Assembly: GCA_016936695.1 (NCBI GenBank)
Contig: JAFGXK010000029.1
Span: 1 to 11,175 of the forward strand
Source: Bacteroidales bacterium
Lineage (GTDB): Bacteria; Bacteroidota; Bacteroidia; Bacteroidales; VadinHA17
Reading direction: 5' to 3'
Length of the DNA: 11,175 nucleotides
Below, in pieces: positions 6,678 through 11,175 of this stretch (the first letter of the stretch is position 1; each line of letters starts with the position of its first letter). The notes beneath the pieces are model-generated. The model was not told the DNA's origin, did not search any database, and saw only the letters and a list, made by a program, of their open reading frames with translations. Made by a program: the position numbers and the translations under genes.

Positions 6678-7124
6678 TCAGATCAGGTTGGCACTATAAT
6701 AGCGATCTATTCCGGTTACTTCTTCGCCAAGCCACCCTGGCCTTGCAAAATCCTGATCCTCACTTGTCAGTTCCAGTTCAGCGATTATAAGCCCTTCATT
6801 CTTCCCGTGAAAGACGTCAACCTCAAACAGATGATCATGTTCCGGCACAATGAATCTTGTTTTCCGTACAACTTCAGGCAAACAGGCATTCATAATCTCG
6901 CCGGCTTCATCTGCCGGTATCTCATATTCCCACTCATGCCTTGAGAATTCCGTTCCGGTTAAGGGGGCTTTCACTGAAAGAACCGCCTTGTCGTCTGTAA
7001 TCCTCACCCTGACTATCCGGTCGGGATCAACAGACAGGTAACCCTGGCTGATTTCGGTCTTCTTTATTGCCAGATGCCTGAACTCTCCGCTTACCAGAAA
7101 CTTTCGTTCTATTTCGTTTGCCAT
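6678..7124 (-). CDS. CYTH-domain triphosphate tunnel metalloenzyme (probable inorganic triphosphatase)
   Basis: CYTH proteins fold into an eight-stranded tunnel that binds triphosphate compounds with a divalent metal. The 148-residue product has the signature E4-x-E6-x-K8 (EIERK) right after the start, then R39 and R41 (VRVRI), K52, E67 and E69 (EYEIP region), R87/K88, D103 (FEVDVF), E116 and E118 (AELEL), and the closing EVTGIDRYYSANLI. All sit on alternating strand positions as expected for tunnel-facing side chains. Single-domain bacterial versions of this size, such as the Clostridium thermocellum enzyme, hydrolyse inorganic triphosphate; class IV adenylyl cyclases are related but usually longer. 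It is a single gene convergent with the acetyltransferase. On its strand, TACCTTTA (complement of 7137-7144) is one base off the TAnnTTTG promoter consensus. Confidence 0.88.
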   Translation of the reverse strand: MANEIERKFLVSGEFRHLAIKKTEISQGYLSVDPDRIVRVRITDDKAVLSVKAPLTGTEFSRHEWEYEIPADEAGEIMNACLPEVVRKTRFIVPEHDHLFEVDVFHGKNEGLIIAELELTSEDQDFARPGWLGEEVTGIDRYYSANLI

Positions 7125-7154
7125 TTCTATTTTTTTGTAAAGGTATTAATTTAT

Positions 7155-7251
7155 TCTCTCTGCCCCCCTTTCCCTCCCGATGCAGGATACTTCCCCTGTT
7201 GGTTTTCATTTGCTCCCTTTCCCGTTTCCCCCTTTCCTGCTCGTCTCCCCC
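7155..7251. other. Pyrimidine-rich tract with G-runs on the minus strand
   Basis: The plus strand is dominated by C and T, with C-runs at 7163-7168, 7172-7174, 7176-7178, 7215-7217, 7221-7223, 7228-7232 and 7247-7251. The minus strand therefore has several GGG-or-longer runs, and 7163-7178 reads as GGG-A-GGG-AAA-GGGGGG. It occupies the gap between the divergent CYTH and ung starts. It may simply be low-complexity sequence; G-quadruplex formation is conceivable. Confidence 0.4.
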
Positions 7252-7363
7252 GTATTAGATCCTGATAGCTATTGCGACGTGAGTGAAGTGGGGTATTAAT
7301 AATAGTAACTGAAATTTTATTCATCATCGCCGATAGTCCTTATTTTTTGAGTAATTTTCAGGT

Positions 7364-8029
7364 ATGGATGTAAGAATTGAACCTGGCTGGAAATCGAAAC
7401 TAAAGCCGGAATTTGACAAGGAGTATTTTGTAAGGCTTACAGATTTTGTCAGAGAGGAATACAGGAAAGGCGCCGTTTACCCTCCCGGCCCACTCATATT
7501 CAATGCCTTTGATGTCTGTCCTTTTGACAAGGTCAAGGCAGTTATTATCGGACAGGATCCTTATCATGGTCCGGGCCAGGCTCACGGCCTCTGCTTTTCT
7601 GTGAAAGACGGGATCGATTACCCGCCAAGCCTGGTAAATATATTCAAGGAGATAGAATCTGATCTTGGCATCAGAATCAAGGCTTCCGGAGACCTGTCAA
7701 GATGGGCCGGTCAGGGAGTTCTGCTCCTCAATGCGACACTGACCGTCAGGGCTCACCAGGCCGGTTCGCACCAGCGGAAAGGATGGGAGGAATTCACTGA
7801 TTATGTCATCAAAGTGCTTAACGAGGAAAAACAGAACCTGGTCTTCTTTCTTTGGGGCGCATACGCACAAAAGAAAGGAGAATCAATTGACCGCTCAAGG
7901 CATCTTGTCCTCGAATCGGTACACCCCTCTCCTCTTTCGGCGTCGAGGGGATTTTTCGGAAACAGGCATTTCAGCCGGTGCAACGACTATCTTGCCAACA
8001 ATGGAATAATGCCAATCGACTGGAGATGA
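7364..8029 (+). CDS. ung: Uracil-DNA glycosylase, family 1
   Basis: Removes uracil from DNA as the first step of base excision repair. The 221-residue product is the normal size for bacterial Ung. It has the water-activating loop GQDPYHG (63-69, catalytic D65), the uracil-binding N123 in LLLNATLTV, the family 1 stretch AHQAGSH (130-136), FLWGAYAQ (162-169), and the leucine-insertion loop HPSPLSA (187-193) with catalytic H187 followed by GFFGNRHFS. All catalytic elements are intact. The ATG at 7364 gives the family-typical N-terminus; the ATG at 7368 is out of frame. TATTTTTTG at 7341-7349 resembles the TAnnTTTG promoter motif with one extra T. The gene ends 12 bases from the end of the convergent PLP enzyme gene, with no space for a separate terminator. 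Confidence 0.97.
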   Translation: MDVRIEPGWKSKLKPEFDKEYFVRLTDFVREEYRKGAVYPPGPLIFNAFDVCPFDKVKAVIIGQDPYHGPGQAHGLCFSVKDGIDYPPSLVNIFKEIESDLGIRIKASGDLSRWAGQGVLLLNATLTVRAHQAGSHQRKGWEEFTDYVIKVLNEEKQNLVFFLWGAYAQKKGESIDRSRHLVLESVHPSPLSASRGFFGNRHFSRCNDYLANNGIMPIDWR

Positions 8030-8041
8030 ATAGCTTAAAAA

Positions 8042-9217
8042 TCACTTCACCTTATCGAGCGCACCGGAGACAATACATTCCAGATTATTCCAGTCTTCAA
8101 AACCAGGCGACATACGTATGATTCCGGGATCGGGATACTTTGCTCCCCAAACCGATTCAACAGGCATTATAATGGTACGCGGATCGCCCAGAGATGGTAT
8201 TATTTTAATACTGTCAGAAACAGCCATGATAAATTTGTCGCGTCTGTTCTTTTTTTCATTGTCCGACGGACCCCTGAAACTGAAGGTGACCATGGCGCCG
8301 AATCCCCTGCCGCCAAATAATTTCAGGGCAGTATTGTGTGTGGGATGTCCGGGCAACCCGGGATACCATACTCTTTCAACCGAAGGATGCTTATCAAGTA
8401 AAGTTGTAATCCCTTCCGCATTCCTGGATTGTGCATCAAAGCGCAGCCCGAAGGTCTGAATCTGTGTCTGCAGCCTGTACGCATCGTCCGGAGATAACAT
8501 ATGTCCTACGAACTTCCTGTACTCAACTGCCTCTTTCATAAGCCTGGCATCGTTTCCGCAGAGCACCCCGGCAGTAATGTTTCCATGCCCTGAAAAGTAT
8601 TTGGTCGCACTGTGGATCACCAGATCGGCCCCGAGTGCCAGAGGTTTGCAGAGCCTGGGAGTTGCGAAGGTGTTATCGACAATTACAGCTGCACCTTCAG
8701 AATGTGCCATTTCAATTACCTTTTCAAGGTCGGTAACTATTAGCATCGGGTTTGATATCGCTTCGATATAAACAAGACCGGGCCTGGTATCCCTGAGTAC
8801 TCTGGCGAACAGGTCAAGGTCATATTCTTCATTTTCAGGATTGAAATAACTTACCTGAACTCCTCTCCTCTTTTTGAGTATCGATTCGGTAAAGGACAAT
8901 GTCCCTCCGTAAATCTCGCTGAAGAATAACCATGGACGCGTAGCTTCAGCATGCTGATGAACAGAAACCGCAATGTCGATGGCCGACATCCCCGTCTGGG
9001 TAAGCAGAGCCCAGGATGATTCCTCAAGTTTTATTATTTCTTCTTCAGCTGAAACAACTGTGGGGTTCCTGTATCTCGAGTAAATATACAGGCCGGGTAC
9101 GCGCTCATTTTCAGTCTCTTGTGCAAATGCGTCTTTTGTGGTGTCAGCATCGGAAAATTCGAATCCTGCATCCCTGTACACAGGTATACGGGAACTATTA
9201 ACGGATTTATTTTTCAT
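8042..9217 (-). CDS. Cys/Met metabolism PLP-dependent enzyme (cystathionine gamma-lyase/synthase family)
   Basis: A fold-type I PLP enzyme of the transsulfuration family, 391 residues. Visible landmarks are YSRYRNPT (46-53), in which Y46 and R48 contact PLP phosphate from the neighbouring subunit; Y103 in EIYGGT; IVDNTFATP (179-187) with D181 binding the pyridine nitrogen; HSATKYFSGHGN (202-213) with Schiff-base lysine K206; SLGDPRTI (342-349); and R368 in IIRMSPGFED for the substrate carboxylate. The residue after YG is Gly, not the Cys of classical methionine gamma-lyases, which favours cystathionine gamma-lyase or gamma-synthase. Neighbours do not decide between these. It follows a small lipoprotein gene by 44 bases on the same strand and may be transcribed with it. 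Exact substrate unresolved, family certain. Confidence 0.87.
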   Translation of the reverse strand: MKNKSVNSSRIPVYRDAGFEFSDADTTKDAFAQETENERVPGLYIYSRYRNPTVVSAEEEIIKLEESSWALLTQTGMSAIDIAVSVHQHAEATRPWLFFSEIYGGTLSFTESILKKRRGVQVSYFNPENEEYDLDLFARVLRDTRPGLVYIEAISNPMLIVTDLEKVIEMAHSEGAAVIVDNTFATPRLCKPLALGADLVIHSATKYFSGHGNITAGVLCGNDARLMKEAVEYRKFVGHMLSPDDAYRLQTQIQTFGLRFDAQSRNAEGITTLLDKHPSVERVWYPGLPGHPTHNTALKLFGGRGFGAMVTFSFRGPSDNEKKNRRDKFIMAVSDSIKIIPSLGDPRTIIMPVESVWGAKYPDPGIIRMSPGFEDWNNLECIVSGALDKVK

Positions 9218-9261
9218 TTCAGTGTCGGGTTATTGCCAGGCACCAAAATAGCGATTTTGTA

Positions 9262-9648
9262 TCAAAGGGGTGAATCCAGCGTGACATTCTTTATTACGAT
9301 GAGACTGTTTTCAACAGTAACATCGTAGGTAATCCTGTTCTGCCCGAAATAATTCATGTAGGTAAAGTCAACCGGTCCGGTATTCAGGATTTCATTATTT
9401 GCCTTTGCCGAGATATAAGCTTTGGGGAATGCCATTTCGAACAGGTGGTATTCCGAGATTCCGCTCACGCCGATTGTTCCGAATGAGATTTCTTCCTCCT
9501 TTATCCGGACCACCACATTGGTGAGTTCAATACCGCTGATATTCTTTATCCTAACATCGGTGGGCCCGACAGGCGCAAATTCGGTCTTTTTACAGGAAAA
9601 GCAGCAAAGGAGTGGTAATAACAATGTTATAACAAGAAATCGATTCAT
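9262..9648 (-). CDS. Small lipoprotein of unknown function
   Basis: The 128-residue product begins with MNRF, a strongly hydrophobic segment (residues 4-18) and a lipobox-like CFSC at 16-19 followed by two lysines. This points to lipidation at C19 and anchoring in an outer or inner membrane leaflet; earlier cysteines at 15 and 16 make the exact site slightly uncertain. The mature part looks all-beta, with alternating polar and hydrophobic residues (VRIKNISG, VVVRIKEEEISFG, ITYDVTV) like a single immunoglobulin-type sandwich. I recognise no family. It lies 64 bases after batE and 44 bases before the PLP enzyme gene, all on the minus strand, so it may be a tail gene of the bat operon. The ATG at 9648 gives a sensible signal peptide. 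Confidence 0.75.
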   Translation of the reverse strand: MNRFLVITLLLPLLCCFSCKKTEFAPVGPTDVRIKNISGIELTNVVVRIKEEEISFGTIGVSGISEYHLFEMAFPKAYISAKANNEILNTGPVDFTYMNYFGQNRITYDVTVENSLIVIKNVTLDSPL

Positions 9649-9712
9649 GATCAGGTTAATTTGTGTTGCCTGAGCTATATAACATGAAAACGAGGAAAAT
9701 AGTACGCTGATT

Positions 9713-10483
9713 TCAGATTATTGTGAAGCTGTTGGATGGCACCCAGCCTTTGTTACCGTCCGATAGTTTTATCTCAAACCATTCCCCTACCTTGTCCTCA
9801 ATGCTGACTTTAGTACCCTCGTGAAGGACAAACAGATCGGTACCGCTGGCGTCGGGAGAACTCTTGCCGTTTACCGATGGGGAAAATATCACTGCACTCC
9901 GGCTGTCATAGACCAGTGTCCGGTTGCGAAGGGTGAAGGCCAGGGAGGAGGCTGAAATGAATAAAAACAATACAGCCGTCCAGAAAGATATTACTTTTAG
10001 CCTGTATCGCGACGAATAAATGTATACCGACAGCAGAACAGGGAAAACAAGGAAAGTCATTATGCTTAAAACAGCCCATGTATTCGTATGGAGCATTAGC
10101 GACAGAAAATCAAACCACCTTGCAAAAAACAGTTCCGGTATCTCCTCAAACTTGTCAACCACAAGCGTTCTGGCTATCTGAAGGTTGTAGTTGATGTTAT
10201 TGTCACCGGGTTTCAGAAGGCGGGCTCTCTCGTAAAAAAGAATAGCACCTGGCACATTGTTTAGCTTGAAATAAGCATTACCGATATTGTAAGCCAGCTC
10301 TGCCGACCTGTAGCCCGTATCATAAATTTCAAGCCATTCGCGGAGGGCTCCTTCATAGTCTGATGCAATAAAGTATTCAACTCCTTTACTGAATTTATCT
10401 AAACGTTCATTCTGTCCTGATACCTGACCGAAAGACAGTATCATCAGCAGCGAAAGCAGTATGTTTTTCAGTAGGGATTTCAT
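9713..10483 (-). CDS. batE: Aerotolerance-operon protein BatE (TPR and SH3-like domains)
   Basis: The 256-residue product has a signal peptide (1-23, ending VSGQ), two TPR repeats (about 31-100; GVEYFIASDYEGALREW, then AYNIGNAYFKLNN), two membrane segments (about 136-156 and 163-185), and a C-terminal bacterial SH3-like domain (about 188-256, with VYDSRSAVIFSPS and GNKGWVPSNSF). This order is typical of BatE from Bacteroidota, which acts with the von Willebrand A proteins BatA/BatB and with BatD in an inner-membrane complex linked to oxidative-stress tolerance. TPRs probably lie in the periplasm and serve protein contacts. Its ATG follows the batD stop after a single base (TGA-A-ATG), so the two should be translationally coupled. 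Family function is known mainly from Bacteroides fragilis; details are poorly defined. Confidence 0.88.
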   Translation of the reverse strand: MKSLLKNILLSLLMILSFGQVSGQNERLDKFSKGVEYFIASDYEGALREWLEIYDTGYRSAELAYNIGNAYFKLNNVPGAILFYERARLLKPGDNNINYNLQIARTLVVDKFEEIPELFFARWFDFLSLMLHTNTWAVLSIMTFLVFPVLLSVYIYSSRYRLKVISFWTAVLFLFISASSLAFTLRNRTLVYDSRSAVIFSPSVNGKSSPDASGTDLFVLHEGTKVSIEDKVGEWFEIKLSDGNKGWVPSNSFTII

Positions 10484-10484
10484 T

Positions 10485-11175
10485 TCAGCTTATTGTATTT
10501 TCCAGCAATCTTATGAACCTGGCAGCTTCATCATATATCTTTTCATCTTCTTCCCTTGATGATGAGGGCGCGTATCTCGCGAACTCGCATTTATCGATTA
10601 CAGCAGCAAGATTCCCGATATCCTGATCGACGATTCCCTTATTCCCGAGGGCTTCGACCGCCCTGCTCCTGTTAAGTTCCGAGACCGGAATGTTCAGCTT
10701 GTCACTGAGGTAACCCCAAAGAGCCTTGAGTATCTCCTCATAAAATCTGTCAGACTTCTTCTCCTTAAGGCACTGGGCGGCCACTTTGAGGCGCTGACCT
10801 GCCACTTTGCCGGCTTTTCTGTTTCTCACGGCTGAAAGATCTGCATTACGGCGTATGTGCTCTCTCCTGATAAAAAGGACAATAAAGAACAGAACCGTTG
10901 CAAAAGCATAAGCTGACCAGAACCATTTCTTTGATGATGATATCCTGTCTGTCTTCCGGAGAATTCCCGGTTTGGAACTGATGAACCTTATATCCTTGCC
11001 AAGGTATTTCACATCCTCCTTTGCAACCCCTCCGTAAACCGTTATTCCTGAGGTCTGATCACCTGTCTTCCGGGCATAAAATCTGAGCTCGGGGGTTGTA
11101 ACCGTTTCATATCGGCGCGTATCCGCATTAAAGAAAGAATAAGCGACCGGAGGTATCGAGTAGTCACCGTGATGC
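10485..11175 (-). CDS. batD: BatD, C-terminal part (partial, continues beyond the window)
   Basis: The minus-strand frame is open from the window edge to TGA at 10485-10487, giving 229 residues with no true start inside; the GTG at 11012 is an internal valine. The upstream part reads YSIPPVAYSFFN (residues 5-16 of the fragment), TPELRFYARKTG (27-38) and VAKEDVKYLGKDIRFI (50-65). This is the conserved end of the BatD oxygen-tolerance domain, with its repeated beta-rich modules facing the periplasm. A membrane helix follows (about residues 84-102, WFWSAYAFATVLFFIVLFI), then a basic, helical cytoplasmic tail of about 125 residues with a LWGYLSDKLNIPVSEL stretch common in BatD tails. It is followed immediately by batE, consistent with the usual batA-batB-batC-batD-batE order. 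Confidence 0.9.
   Translation of the reverse strand, partial: HHGDYSIPPVAYSFFNADTRRYETVTTPELRFYARKTGDQTSGITVYGGVAKEDVKYLGKDIRFISSKPGILRKTDRISSSKKWFWSAYAFATVLFFIVLFIRREHIRRNADLSAVRNRKAGKVAGQRLKVAAQCLKEKKSDRFYEEILKALWGYLSDKLNIPVSELNRSRAVEALGNKGIVDQDIGNLAAVIDKCEFARYAPSSSREEDEKIYDEAARFIRLLENTIS

Noticed and set aside
8042..9217. Methionine gamma-lyase
   Set aside because: The Cys that follows Tyr-Gly in classical methionine gamma-lyases is Gly here; only the wider family is claimed.
11010..11012. GTG as the start of a 175-residue protein
   Set aside because: The frame stays open to the window edge and the upstream residues match BatD, so the GTG is an internal valine.
1..11175. CRISPR arrays, tRNA or rRNA genes, insertion sequences
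   Set aside because: I saw no regularly spaced repeats, no cloverleaf or rRNA sequence, and no transposase or paired terminal repeats.

Overview
The window looks like a chromosomal segment from a member of the Bacteroidota, probably Bacteroidales-like, of moderate GC content. Three things support this. The protein at 726-2342 ends in a type IX secretion sorting domain. The right edge carries the batD-batE pair of the Bacteroidota aerotolerance operon. The best promoter candidates follow the Bacteroides TTG...TAnnTTTG pattern rather than the E. coli one. Shine-Dalgarno sequences are weak or absent, which is also usual for the phylum.

Layout, plus strand first. The last 24 codons of an unidentified gene (1-75) are followed by arfB, a ribosome-rescue hydrolase (161-589). 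Next is a secreted modular protein with an SGNH-like N-terminal domain, two bacterial Ig-like domains and a T9SS tail (726-2342). An AT-rich gap of about 570 bases leads into a tight four-gene operon (2912-6594): a lysine 2,3-aminomutase-type radical SAM enzyme, two different ATP-grasp ligases of the D-Ala-D-Ala-ligase superfamily, and a GNAT acetyltransferase. A convergent gene for a CYTH/triphosphate-tunnel protein lies on the minus strand (6678-7124). A pyrimidine-rich spacer separates it from ung, family 1 uracil-DNA glycosylase (7364-8029, plus).

The rest is on the minus strand and reads right to left: batD (partial, running off the window), batE, a small lipoprotein, and a PLP enzyme of the cystathionine gamma-lyase/synthase family whose end meets the end of ung.

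The most interesting part is the 2912-6594 operon. The aminomutase keeps the residues that bind lysine in characterised enzymes, so it should make beta-lysine. The two ligases and the acetyltransferase would then join beta-lysine to other amino acids and cap the product. This is an inferred route to a small acylated beta-amino-acid peptide. It is not the two-gene N-epsilon-acetyl-beta-lysine osmolyte pathway (AblA/AblB). The 5' end of the operon also holds three consecutive inverted repeats, the last of which puts an alternative ATG in its loop, suggesting a structured leader RNA.
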